Assembly (NCBI GenBank): GCA_001421095.1
Contig: LIIK01000021.1
Location: forward strand, 14,332-42,262
Reading direction: 5' to 3'
DNA: 27,931 nucleotides
From: Candidatus [Bacteroides] periocalifornicus
GTDB taxonomy: Bacteria; Bacteroidota; Bacteroidia; Bacteroidales; CAJPTX01
Shown here one piece after another: positions 18,490 through 25,878 of the stretch. A program made the translations under genes and the position numbers. The notes under the pieces are model-generated. The model was not told the DNA's origin. It worked only from the letters and a program-made list of their open reading frames with translations, and did no database searches. The number at the start of each line of letters is the position of its first letter. The stretch's first letter is position 1.

Positions 18490-19356
18490 ATGGTGAGCCA
18501 GGCTATCTATGCGGCTTGGGTGGCCTCAGCGCGCGTAATGCGCCTCTATCGCACTGGGCGTGTGGATGTGAGCCTTAAAAGCGACGCCACGCCCGTAACG
18601 GAGGCCGATAGGCAGTCTGACAAGGCTATTCGTGAGTGCCTCGCCATGACCATGATCCCCCTCTTCAGTGAGGAGGGGCGGGTGCCAGCCTATGAGGAAC
18701 GGCGAGACTGGGATCTCTTCTGGATGGTAGACCCCGTGGATGGCACCAAGGAGTTCATCAACCTCAATGGTGAATTCACCGTGAACATAGCGCTGATAGA
18801 GGATAACAAGCCTACAGTAGGTGTGATAGCAGCTCCTGATAAGGGCTTGCTCTACTTCTCAGTGCTGGGGCGTGGGGCCTTTCGCCATGAGGGTATCGAC
18901 TTCACCATTGCGAATTTCGATAGCTATGATTACGTGGCGCTGCGTAAGCGTTGCGATTACGAGAAATTTCGGAGTACCTCGCAAAAATTACCCCTTCCAC
19001 GAGATAGGGATCGCCCCTTCACGGTGGTGCGTAGCAGGTCGCACCGGGCGCCAGAGCTTATAGACTACCTTGCCCGAGTGCAGCGGATGTATCCCAATAT
19101 GCGGGAGGAGATCTGCGGCTCTTCGCTCAAATTCTGCCTGGTAGCCGAGGGAAGTGCCGATTGCTACCCAAGGATCAGCCTAACCTCTGAATGGGATACC
19201 GCCGCAGGGCAGGCTATAGTGGAGGAGGCGGGGCGTAAAGTGCTTGATTTTGCCACTCGTAAGCCGATTTTCTACAATAAAGAGAGCCTAGAGAATCCAT
19301 CGCTACTGGTGTGCGAACCCGATGTGAAACTGCCCGATTTGAGCGAAGGGGTCTAA
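18490..19356 (+). CDS. cysQ: 3'(2'),5'-bisphosphate nucleotidase CysQ
   Basis: Inositol-monophosphatase-fold enzyme that converts PAP (3'-phosphoadenosine 5'-phosphate) to AMP, clearing a by-product of sulfate activation and sulfotransfer. Metal-site motifs, numbered from ATG 18490: SEEG with E61 and E62; DPVDGTKEF from D81; and W-D-T-A-A-G with D236 near the C-terminus. KSDATPVTEADR and the NGEFTVNIALI block are typical of CysQ rather than SuhB. The frame also allows a GTG start at 18454 (12 residues longer). The ATG is preferred because it aligns with the usual CysQ N-terminus about 20 residues before the conserved Tyr. No other sulfate-assimilation gene is in the window. Stop TAA. Confidence 0.9.
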   Translation: MVSQAIYAAWVASARVMRLYRTGRVDVSLKSDATPVTEADRQSDKAIRECLAMTMIPLFSEEGRVPAYEERRDWDLFWMVDPVDGTKEFINLNGEFTVNIALIEDNKPTVGVIAAPDKGLLYFSVLGRGAFRHEGIDFTIANFDSYDYVALRKRCDYEKFRSTSQKLPLPRDRDRPFTVVRSRSHRAPELIDYLARVQRMYPNMREEICGSSLKFCLVAEGSADCYPRISLTSEWDTAAGQAIVEEAGRKVLDFATRKPIFYNKESLENPSLLVCEPDVKLPDLSEGV

Positions 19357-19437
19357 TCCCCCTGCCATTGAATAACGCTAAGGATTCCCACGCTGAAAAA
19401 TAGGAATCTGGTTTAACCCAAAAGAGTTTAGAGTACC

Positions 19438-20544
19438 TTGATAAGCGCCGTAACACTGCGAGATTATGTAACCATGCTGTTCGTGCGCATGGGGTGTGGC
19501 TACGATGCAGCATCCACAGTGGCCGATGTGCTGGTGGAGGGTGATTTGCGGGGGGCTTCATCGCACGGAGTCACGCGGGTGAAGGATTACTACCAGCTGG
19601 TGGAGGCAAAGCGCCTTTGCCCTTCGGCTGTGCCAGAGGTGGTATACCAGAGTCCTTCTACCGCCACCCTCTCTGGTGCTTCGGCACTCGGCCCCGTGGT
19701 AGCACAGCGGGGGATGCAGCTGGCCATTGATAAGGCGCGAACCGCGGGTACGGGGTGGGTTGCTGTGCGTGGTAGCCACCACTTCGGGGTAGCAGCGTAC
19801 TACTCTAGCATGGCGCTAGAGGCCAATATGGTGGGGGTGGCTATGAGCAACGGGTATCCTCTGGTGGCGCCTGTATTCTGCACCAGTAGAATGCTGGGGA
19901 CCAATCCCATTTCGGTTGCCGTGCCAGCACTTCGCCATTCACCGCTGCTGTTTGACTTTTCCACGGCCTCCATCACGCGTAGTAGGCTCTTAGGCGCGGC
20001 TGCCGATAGGGTGGAGTTACCCCGTGGGCTGGTGCAGGATGCGCTGGGATGCCCTACCACCGACCCCTCTACTATCCAGCGTGGGGGAGCTATTCTCCCG
20101 CTTGGAGGCGATAGGGTGCATGGCGGCCATAAGGGGTTCTGCATTGGGGCTGTGGTTGATATCTTCTCCTCGCTGTTTAGCGGTGCGAACTTTGGGCCTT
20201 TTGTGCCCCCGCCAGTCTCCTACCTCCCCTTGCCTAGCGAGCGGGTAGGCGAGGGTATTGGGCATTTCTTCGGGGCTATTCGTGTGGATGCTTTCCGTCC
20301 CGAGCAAGAGTTCCGCCAGGCAGTTGACCAATGGATTGAGGTGTTTCGCACTGCGAAGGGTGTAGAGGGCACGCCTGGAGTGATGATCCCTGGCGAGCAG
20401 GAACAGCTTACGAAAGATACCCGCCTGAAGGACGGTATACCGCTCTCACCCCAGGTGGTGCGTGATCTCAATGGTGTGGCTAAGGTGTTGGGATGCGAGC
20501 CGATTCCCTACACACCCGATAGCGAAAGGAAGAACGAAGGGTGA
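19438..20544 (+). CDS. Malate/L-lactate dehydrogenase family (Ldh_2) oxidoreductase
   Basis: 368 residues of the NAD(P)-dependent Ldh_2 family, which reduces 2-oxoacids; relatives include malate, sulfolactate and ureidoglycolate dehydrogenases. Visible signatures: DLRGASSHGV (SHG at 42-44), GSHHFGVAAYYS (His114-His115), the LGTNPISVAVP and FDFSTAS blocks, PTTDP, ILPLGG, and GHKGFCIGAVVDIFSSLFSGANFG. The sequence does not settle the physiological substrate. The start is TTG 19438, directly after an in-frame TAG at 19429; the next ATG (19471) would delete the first helix that family members have. It lies 81 bp after cysQ and may share its transcript. Stop TGA. Confidence 0.88.
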   Translation: MISAVTLRDYVTMLFVRMGCGYDAASTVADVLVEGDLRGASSHGVTRVKDYYQLVEAKRLCPSAVPEVVYQSPSTATLSGASALGPVVAQRGMQLAIDKARTAGTGWVAVRGSHHFGVAAYYSSMALEANMVGVAMSNGYPLVAPVFCTSRMLGTNPISVAVPALRHSPLLFDFSTASITRSRLLGAAADRVELPRGLVQDALGCPTTDPSTIQRGGAILPLGGDRVHGGHKGFCIGAVVDIFSSLFSGANFGPFVPPPVSYLPLPSERVGEGIGHFFGAIRVDAFRPEQEFRQAVDQWIEVFRTAKGVEGTPGVMIPGEQEQLTKDTRLKDGIPLSPQVVRDLNGVAKVLGCEPIPYTPDSERKNEG

Positions 20545-20583
20545 GTGAATCGCCCGATTTTTTTTTGATAAAACCAGACCGAA

Positions 20584-21081
20584 ATGGGCAAGTACCGAAT
20601 CAGCTTTTCACTTCTGTTTACATTCTCGTTACTAGCAGGCGTTACCTACGGGCAAGGGAGCGACATAGTAGCTCGCTTGCAGGCCGAGAGTAGCAGCATG
20701 GGGCGGGTGGAAATCTCCCAACCCGCAAACGTTGCGAATGCGCTTCGCCTCTACCAGGCAGAGCATACCAGCAGGCCGACCCTAAGGGGTTTCCGCGTGC
20801 GCATATACCGGGGAGTGGGCAAGGAGGCGCGGAAGAAAAGCGAGGTGATAATGGAGCAGGCACTCTCGCTCTGGCCTGGCGAACGCGTCTACCGAACGTA
20901 TGACTCGCCCTACTACAAGGTGTCGGTGGGTGATTGCCGCACCCGTTTCGATGCGCTTTACCTTCGCAATAGGCTCTTGTCCAAGTTTCCAGAGGCCTTT
21001 GTGATAGCCGACGTTATCAACTTTCCCCCTACCTTGCTCGATAGTACGCAGTCTGCACCGTCAGCTCCTCCATCTAAATAG
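20584..21081 (+). CDS. Secreted SPOR-domain protein
   Basis: 165 residues. A signal peptide (hydrophobic FSLLFTFSLLAGVTYG, cleavage near residue 23 before QGS) is followed by a linker and then a SPOR-like domain at about 68-145 (GFRVRIYRG, then YDSPYYKVSVGDCRTRFDAL and a final VIAD strand). SPOR domains bind denuded septal peptidoglycan, so a periplasmic cell-wall role is likely. No membrane anchor is seen beyond the signal peptide. The gene stops 8 bp before the transketolase N-subunit gene, with two successive TAG codons, so the two are probably co-transcribed despite unrelated roles. Confidence 0.8.
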   Translation: MGKYRISFSLLFTFSLLAGVTYGQGSDIVARLQAESSSMGRVEISQPANVANALRLYQAEHTSRPTLRGFRVRIYRGVGKEARKKSEVIMEQALSLWPGERVYRTYDSPYYKVSVGDCRTRFDALYLRNRLLSKFPEAFVIADVINFPPTLLDSTQSAPSAPPSK

Positions 21082-21089
21082 TAGAGGCT

Positions 21090-21953
21090 ATGGTTGGGAA
21101 GAGGCTTCAGGATCCCGTAGAAGAGATTGCGCAGCTGGCGTTCAATATACGGTGCAGCGTAGTGAAGATGCTGGCGGCTGCGGGGTCTGGACATCTGGGT
21201 GGTTCGCTTAGCTGTGCCGATATACTCGCCACGCTGTATGGGGCTGTGCTAAAGAAGCAACCTGAGAATCCAAAATGGGGAGGACGAGATCGGTTCGTGC
21301 TTTCTATCGGGCATGTAGCTCCAGCCTACTACGCGGCTCTAGCGCACAGCGAATACTTCCCCGTAGAGGAGCTGCTTACGCTGCGCAAGCTCGGGAGTCG
21401 CCTGCAGGGGCATCCGTCTAAGCTATCAGGCCTGCCGGGGGTGGATGCCTCCTCTGGTTCTCTAGGGCAGGGTCTATCGCTGGGTGTGGGATTTGCGCTA
21501 GCTGCAAGGCTGGGTAGCGGAATTTGGACAACCTACGTGCTGCTGGGCGATGGAGAGCTGCAGGAAGGGGAGGTGTGGGAAGCGGCCATGAGTGCCAGCC
21601 ACCACCACCTGGGCAATTTGGTGGCCATAGTCGACAGGAATGGCCTGCAGATAGACGGTCCGAACCAGCTGGTAATGGGGCTAGAGCCGTTGGCAAAGCG
21701 TTGGGAATCGTTCGGCTGGCGTGTGCTAGAGGTGGATGGGCATGATATTGATGCCCTACTCAGTGTGCTAACGGAGGCCCGTCCTCCCGATGTACCCACA
21801 GTGGTGTTAGCGAAAACCGTGATGGGGCATGGGATAAGATCTATAGCCAACAAGGCCGAGTGGCACGGAAAAAGCCCTAAGCCAGAGCAGGTAGATGGAT
21901 TTATCCACGAGCTGGGAATAGCAGAGGAACAACGGAAGGGGCTGTATTTTTAG
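21090..21953 (+). CDS. Transketolase, N-terminal (TPP-binding) subunit
   Basis: 287 residues, the usual size of the N half of a split transketolase. Thiamine-diphosphate site: GDGELQEG from G153, then VDRNGLQIDG with N184. Sugar/TPP-contact histidines are in AGSGHLGGSL (H35, with Leu where Pro is usual) and LSIGHVAPAYYA (H75); VMGHGI is also conserved. The partner gene 43 bp downstream supplies the pyrimidine-binding and C-terminal domains. Together they would transfer two-carbon ketol units in the pentose phosphate pathway, though split transketolases can also act on other sugars. ATG 21090 gives a normal N-terminus. Stop TAG. Confidence 0.9.
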   Translation: MVGKRLQDPVEEIAQLAFNIRCSVVKMLAAAGSGHLGGSLSCADILATLYGAVLKKQPENPKWGGRDRFVLSIGHVAPAYYAALAHSEYFPVEELLTLRKLGSRLQGHPSKLSGLPGVDASSGSLGQGLSLGVGFALAARLGSGIWTTYVLLGDGELQEGEVWEAAMSASHHHLGNLVAIVDRNGLQIDGPNQLVMGLEPLAKRWESFGWRVLEVDGHDIDALLSVLTEARPPDVPTVVLAKTVMGHGIRSIANKAEWHGKSPKPEQVDGFIHELGIAEEQRKGLYF

Positions 21954-21996
21954 ACTAACCCATTTAACCAGAGAAAATTCCTAACCCTCTAGAGCC

Positions 21997-23076
21997 ATGC
22001 AGTACCCGAGAGGTGTAAAACTTAGGCCGACCCGTGCGGGTTTTGCCAAGGCTGTGCTAGATGCAGCCGAGTTTAATAAGCGCATTGTGGTGCTTGGGAG
22101 CGATGTTACGGGTTCTCTGCTGCTCACGGAGTTCAAGGAGCGCTATCCCAATCGTTTCATCAGCCTGGGCATAGCAGAGCAGAATGCGGCAGCTGTAGCA
22201 GCAGGGCTTGCGTTGGAGGGTTTCAGCCCGATATTCGCCACATACGCCACCTTCTCCACCACCCGGGCGCTAGACCAGATACGGGTGAGCATCTGCTACA
22301 ACAATGCCTCCGTGCTGGTGGTGGGTGCGCATGCAGGAATCTCAGTAGGCCCTGATGGTGCCACGCATCAAGCGCTAGAGGATATGGCCGTAATGCGGGC
22401 GCTACCCAATATGCGGGTGTATTCGCCTGCCGATTCTACCGAGGCTTATAGCCTCACACTCAGCCTATTGATGGAGGAGCGTGCGAGCTATGGACCACGC
22501 TACCTGCGGATAGGGCGTGAGCCAGTGCCCGACTCACCGAGGGAGAACCGCTTCAAGAGTTACCGCGATGATATTGGCAGCATCTTCGATAGCAAAATAC
22601 CAAAGCTTGTAGATCGAGATGCTACCATTCTCGCCACCGGGCACATGGTCTGGCATAGCGAGCAGGCGGCTCTCACTCTCCGCCAATTAGGGTTCAATGT
22701 GGAGGTGCAGAATGTGAATACGATCAAGCCTCTTGGCTTTGACGATGGGTGCGAGATCTGGGTAACGGCACAAGAGGGGGTGTGCCGCCCGCACGAGGAG
22801 CTGTACGTGGACGAGTATCGCCTAGCAGATATCATCAGTCACAGCCGAGTGGTGGTAACCGTAGAGGAACACCAGGTGGCTGGAGGGATGGGGAGTGCCG
22901 TAGCAGAACTCATGGCCAGAGAGGGCATCCTTAGACCGCTACGAATGCTGGGAATCGATGGCACCTTCGGGCAGTCTGGCCCCCCTCTCGAACTCTACGA
23001 TTACTACCATCTTGCGCCGAACGATATCGCGCTGGCCGTTTCTGCATTGCTGGCAAAGAGCGGAAAGCAGTCATAG
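21997..23076 (+). CDS. Transketolase, C-terminal subunit
   Basis: 359 residues, somewhat longer than the usual 310-330 of this half. The pyrimidine-binding domain has the catalytic Glu in SLGIAEQN (E61), then ATYATFSTTRALDQIR and AHAGISVGPDGATHQALED. The C-terminal domain has TIKPL, VVTVEEHQVAGGMGSAVAE and LGIDGTFGQSG. Between TIKPL (about nt 22737) and VVTVEEH (about 22849) lies a stretch of about 35 residues, GFDDGCEIWV...YRLADII, where relatives have about 15-20. The insertion explains the extra length. It pairs with the preceding gene; a strong terminator follows. Stop TAG. Confidence 0.9.
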   Translation: MQYPRGVKLRPTRAGFAKAVLDAAEFNKRIVVLGSDVTGSLLLTEFKERYPNRFISLGIAEQNAAAVAAGLALEGFSPIFATYATFSTTRALDQIRVSICYNNASVLVVGAHAGISVGPDGATHQALEDMAVMRALPNMRVYSPADSTEAYSLTLSLLMEERASYGPRYLRIGREPVPDSPRENRFKSYRDDIGSIFDSKIPKLVDRDATILATGHMVWHSEQAALTLRQLGFNVEVQNVNTIKPLGFDDGCEIWVTAQEGVCRPHEELYVDEYRLADIISHSRVVVTVEEHQVAGGMGSAVAELMAREGILRPLRMLGIDGTFGQSGPPLELYDYYHLAPNDIALAVSALLAKSGKQS

Positions 23077-23099
23077 CAGCCTAGGTACACGGAAATTAC

Positions 23100-23148
23100 A
23101 ACGAGAGGGGAGTGGGCAAAATGTTCACTCCCCTCTCGTTTTGTTTCT
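23100..23148 (+). terminator. Strong intrinsic terminator between convergent genes
   Basis: A perfect 15-bp stem (23100-23114, AACGAGAGGGGAGTG, with 23126-23140) and an 11-base loop, followed by TTTTGTTTCT. It ends the transketolase transcript. The permease gene converges on it from the other strand, where the tail is only weakly T-rich, so its terminator activity there would be poorer. Confidence 0.9.
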
Positions 23149-23161
23149 GCAGAGCTGTAGG

Positions 23162-23914
23162 CTAAAAGAACAGCAATTTCAGGCAGAATACCCCCACCGT
23201 GCCCACCATGATCCAGCGGATGAAGTTCACCCCCCGTTTCACTGCCACCTGCGCCCCTATCCAGCCTCCTACCGACGTGCCCACAGCTAGAAGTATGGCG
23301 GGCAGCCACTCCACAAGCCCTTGGTAGATGTACACCGGCATGATGGCCGTGGTGAAGACGAACATGATCAGCCCCTTGATGGCGTTGGCCGTTATGAGAT
23401 CCTTACCCTCCAGAAATATCAGCGTGAAGAGGAACATGTAGCCCACCCCCACCTGTATGAATCCGCCGTAGAAGCCCGCCAGCAGGAATACCGCAACCAT
23501 CAGCACCTCACGCCATGCGCGCCCCTGCTCGGTATACACCCTAGGCTTCCATCGCTTGGGGTTCACGAACAGCATACCGCACATGCCGATTAGCACTATG
23601 GCGATCACCACATCCATCACCCGGGCCTGCACCTGCCCGGCAAAGTAGGCCCCCACCAGCCCGCCCACAACTACGGGGATGGCGTGTAGCCAGTCTCGTA
23701 GGGTGATCTGTACTCCCCCGCGCCGGAAGCTCAGCATGGCGGCTATCCCCTGCGAGAGGATTCCCAGCCTATTAGAACCGTTGGCCAGCAGCGAGGGCAT
23801 CCCCCCAACCATGAGGGCCGGCAGGGTGAGTAGTGAACCGCCACCTGCCATTGCGTTGACAAAGCCTGCCACCAGCCCAGCGCCCAGGATAAGGGCGTAT
23901 TGCCAAAGTGCCAT
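23162..23914 (-). CDS. TauE/SafE (TSUP) family membrane permease
   Basis: 250 residues with about eight hydrophobic helices. The N-terminus ALILGAGLVAGFVNAMAGGGSLL matches the first repeat of the TSUP fold (G-x-x-x-G-x-x-N-x-x-A-G-G-G-S). The second repeat has VFLLAGFYGGFIQVGVGY. TSUP proteins export or import sulfite, sulfoacetate and other organic anions; the substrate cannot be read from the sequence. A sulfur link through cysQ is weak, since that gene is on the other strand. The next gene upstream on this strand ends 17 bp before ATG 23914, so they may be co-transcribed. Stop TAG. Confidence 0.88.
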   Translation of the reverse strand: MALWQYALILGAGLVAGFVNAMAGGGSLLTLPALMVGGMPSLLANGSNRLGILSQGIAAMLSFRRGGVQITLRDWLHAIPVVVGGLVGAYFAGQVQARVMDVVIAIVLIGMCGMLFVNPKRWKPRVYTEQGRAWREVLMVAVFLLAGFYGGFIQVGVGYMFLFTLIFLEGKDLITANAIKGLIMFVFTTAIMPVYIYQGLVEWLPAILLAVGTSVGGWIGAQVAVKRGVNFIRWIMVGTVGVFCLKLLFF

Positions 23915-23931
23915 ACGGTGGAGTGTATCTA

Positions 23932-24408
23932 TTAGAGCCCTGCTACTTTAGCCTCTACCACCGTGACGCCCTGCGAATTCGCCTCTAGCGCCACGGCACG
24001 CTTTATCTGCAGCAGCTGCTCGCGTGATGCCCAGCCGAGCGATATCCGGTGTTGCCCTTCCGGGCCGTTGAGCTGTACGTAGGCGGGCCCTAGCTTTATG
24101 CTCTGCACACTGCTCCAGGCCACCCGGCTTATCCTACGCCAGGGGGTTACCCGGTAGACCATTGCCCCCTCTCTGCTGCTTACGAATACGCTCCGTTGCA
24201 TTAGCACGCATTGGGTGGTGAGGACGCACCCCCAGAATACGAGGAAGCCGATCCCGTATAGCAGCCCGCCCGAATTCCAGAATACCCAGAACCAGCAGCC
24301 AGCCACCGCTATGGACAGCGTGATGGATACCCACCGCCAGCCCTTGCTTTTCCCCCATTTTTGGGGTTGCTCTATATGAAACATCAGCCTAGATTCGTCC
24401 GCTTCCAT
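23932..24408 (-). CDS. Two-helix membrane protein with PH-like tail
   Basis: 158 residues. Two hydrophobic helices at about 26-45 (VSITLSIAVAGCWFWVFW) and 48-70 (GLLYGIGFLVFWGCVLTTQC) are followed by a strand-rich tail with RVTPWRRISRVAWSSVQSIK, then a final helix near 130-142. This order (two helices, then a strand-rich domain) is that of bacterial PH-like membrane proteins (YcxB/DUF304 type), but I do not recognise the family firmly. ATG 24384 (residue 9) is an alternative start. The terminator hairpin of glyA ends only 8 bp before ATG 24408, so expression may depend on read-through from glyA. Stop TAA. Confidence 0.6.
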   Translation of the reverse strand: MEADESRLMFHIEQPQKWGKSKGWRWVSITLSIAVAGCWFWVFWNSGGLLYGIGFLVFWGCVLTTQCVLMQRSVFVSSREGAMVYRVTPWRRISRVAWSSVQSIKLGPAYVQLNGPEGQHRISLGWASREQLLQIKRAVALEANSQGVTVVEAKVAGL

Positions 24409-24416
24409 TTCACCAG

Positions 24417-24463
24417 AAAACGGCCTACGCGCATAGATGGGGAATCTATGGCATAGGCCGTTT
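24417..24463 (-). terminator. Hairpin terminator downstream of glyA
   Basis: AAACGGCCTA (24418-24427) pairs with TAGGCCGTTT (24454-24463). An inner stem, CATAGAT (24432-24438) with ATCTATG (24444-24450), closes a GGGGA loop. Read on the minus strand the structure ends in TTTT (24420-24417). It lies between glyA and the next minus-strand gene, whose ATG follows almost at once. Confidence 0.75.
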
Positions 24464-24514
24464 CCATATTCCGCTTTGCCCCCACCGTAGCGGCAGGGTG
24501 TTACAGTCTACTGG

Positions 24515-25795
24515 TTACCACGCGAAGAGCGGTCGTCCGGCCATGAGGGCGTTCACCTCGCCGCGCACTTCGGCTATCACCTTCTCGTCCTCAATGTGGG
24601 AGATCACCCGGTCGATAAGGTCCACCACTGTGGCGATCTCGTTCTCCTTGAGCCCGCGGGTGGTGATGGCTGGGGTACCCACACGTATGCCCGAGGTCTG
24701 GAAGGGCGAGCGGCTGTCAAAGGGTACCATGTTCTTATTGATGGTGATGTCGGCTTTCACCAGGGTGTTTTCCACCAGCTTGCCGGTGATTTCGGGGAAC
24801 TTGTTGCGCAGGTCTATGAGCATGCAGTGGTTATCAGTGCCACCCGAGACTATGGCGTACCCCAGCTCGGTAAAGCGCTTGGCCATGGCGGCAGCGTTGG
24901 CCTTCACCTGCTTTTGGTAGGTCTTGAATTCGGGTTCTAGCGCCTCGCCGAACGCCACGGCCTTGGCGGCTATCACGTGCTCGAGAGGCCCACCCTGGAT
25001 GCCCGGGAATACGGCGCTGTTCACTATTTGGCTCATCTTCTTGATGATGCCTTTGGGTGTTTTCTCGCCCCAGGGGTTGTCAAAATCCTTGCCGATGAGG
25101 ATCATACCGCCCCGAGGCCCACGGAGGGTCTTATGGGTGGTGGTGGTTACAATGTGGGCGTACTTGAGTGGATTGTCGAGCAGGCCGGCGGCTATGAGAC
25201 CCGCGGGGTGCGCCATGTCGATCATGAGCATAGCACCCACCATGTCGGCTATCTCGCGCATGCGCTTGTAGTCCCACTCGCGGCTGTAGGCCGATGCGCC
25301 CCCTACTATCAGCTTGGGCCTGTGCTCCTTAGCCTTCGCCTCCATCTCGTCATAGTCTACCCGCCCGGTATCCTGCTTTACCTGGTACGAGGTGGCTTTG
25401 AACCACTTGCCCGATACATTGACGGGCGATCCGTGCGAGAGGTGGCCTCCATGCGAGAGATCCAAGCCGAGGAAGGTATCGCCAGGCTGCATTACCGCCA
25501 TGAAGGCCGCCATGTTTGCCTGCGCGCCTGAGTGGGGCTGCACATTGGCGAACTCGGCCCCGTAGAGCGCGCAGGCCCGGTCTATAGCGAGCTGTTCGCT
25601 CTTATCCACAATCTGGCAACCGCCGTAGTAGCGTGCGCCCGGGTAGCCCTCGGCGTACTTGTTGGTCATTACGCTGCCCATGGCCTCTAGGACCTCGTCG
25701 CTCACGAAGTTCTCGGAGGCTATAAGCTCTATGCCGTGCAGTTGGCGTTCCTTCTCCTGCTCTATGAGCGCGAAGATCTCCTTATCCCTTCTCAT
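24515..25795 (-). CDS. glyA: Serine hydroxymethyltransferase
   Basis: 426 residues, normal length for the family. The PLP enzyme converts serine and tetrahydrofolate to glycine and 5,10-methylene-tetrahydrofolate in the cytoplasm, the main one-carbon source for purines and thymidylate. The N-terminus IELIASENFVSDEVLEAMGS, NKYAEGYPGARYYGGC, the PLP-lysine motif TTTTHKTLRGPRGG (K222) and VFPGIQGGPLEHVIAAKA are all present. The segment between GPRGG and NSAVFPG (WGEKTPKGIIKKMSQ) is longer than in E. coli; I associate this with Bacteroidetes forms. It lies downstream of the purF-like gene on the same strand, an 83-bp gap, in keeping with joint use in purine synthesis. Stop TAA. Confidence 0.97.
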   Translation of the reverse strand: MRRDKEIFALIEQEKERQLHGIELIASENFVSDEVLEAMGSVMTNKYAEGYPGARYYGGCQIVDKSEQLAIDRACALYGAEFANVQPHSGAQANMAAFMAVMQPGDTFLGLDLSHGGHLSHGSPVNVSGKWFKATSYQVKQDTGRVDYDEMEAKAKEHRPKLIVGGASAYSREWDYKRMREIADMVGAMLMIDMAHPAGLIAAGLLDNPLKYAHIVTTTTHKTLRGPRGGMILIGKDFDNPWGEKTPKGIIKKMSQIVNSAVFPGIQGGPLEHVIAAKAVAFGEALEPEFKTYQKQVKANAAAMAKRFTELGYAIVSGGTDNHCMLIDLRNKFPEITGKLVENTLVKADITINKNMVPFDSRSPFQTSGIRVGTPAITTRGLKENEIATVVDLIDRVISHIEDEKVIAEVRGEVNALMAGRPLFAW

Positions 25796-25832
25796 GGTAT
25801 ATGGGGTTATTATGCTTGGTATTTAGTATCCG

Positions 25833-25840
25833 CGAAGGTA
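25833..25840 (-). promoter_or_regulatory. Possible -7 box of glyA
   Basis: On the minus strand this reads TACCTTCG, one base from TACCTTTG, 37 bases before ATG 25795. No clear TTG -33 element was seen at the right distance, so glyA may also be read from the upstream gene. Confidence 0.25.
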
Positions 25841-25878
25841 CGAAATTCTGGGGAATGTGGGTTTGGAGTACCATCAGT

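Noticed and set aside
24596..25531. Plus-strand open frames opposite glyA (114, 115 and 184 codons).
   Set aside because: They are antisense shadows of a strongly conserved enzyme gene and carry no domain signature.
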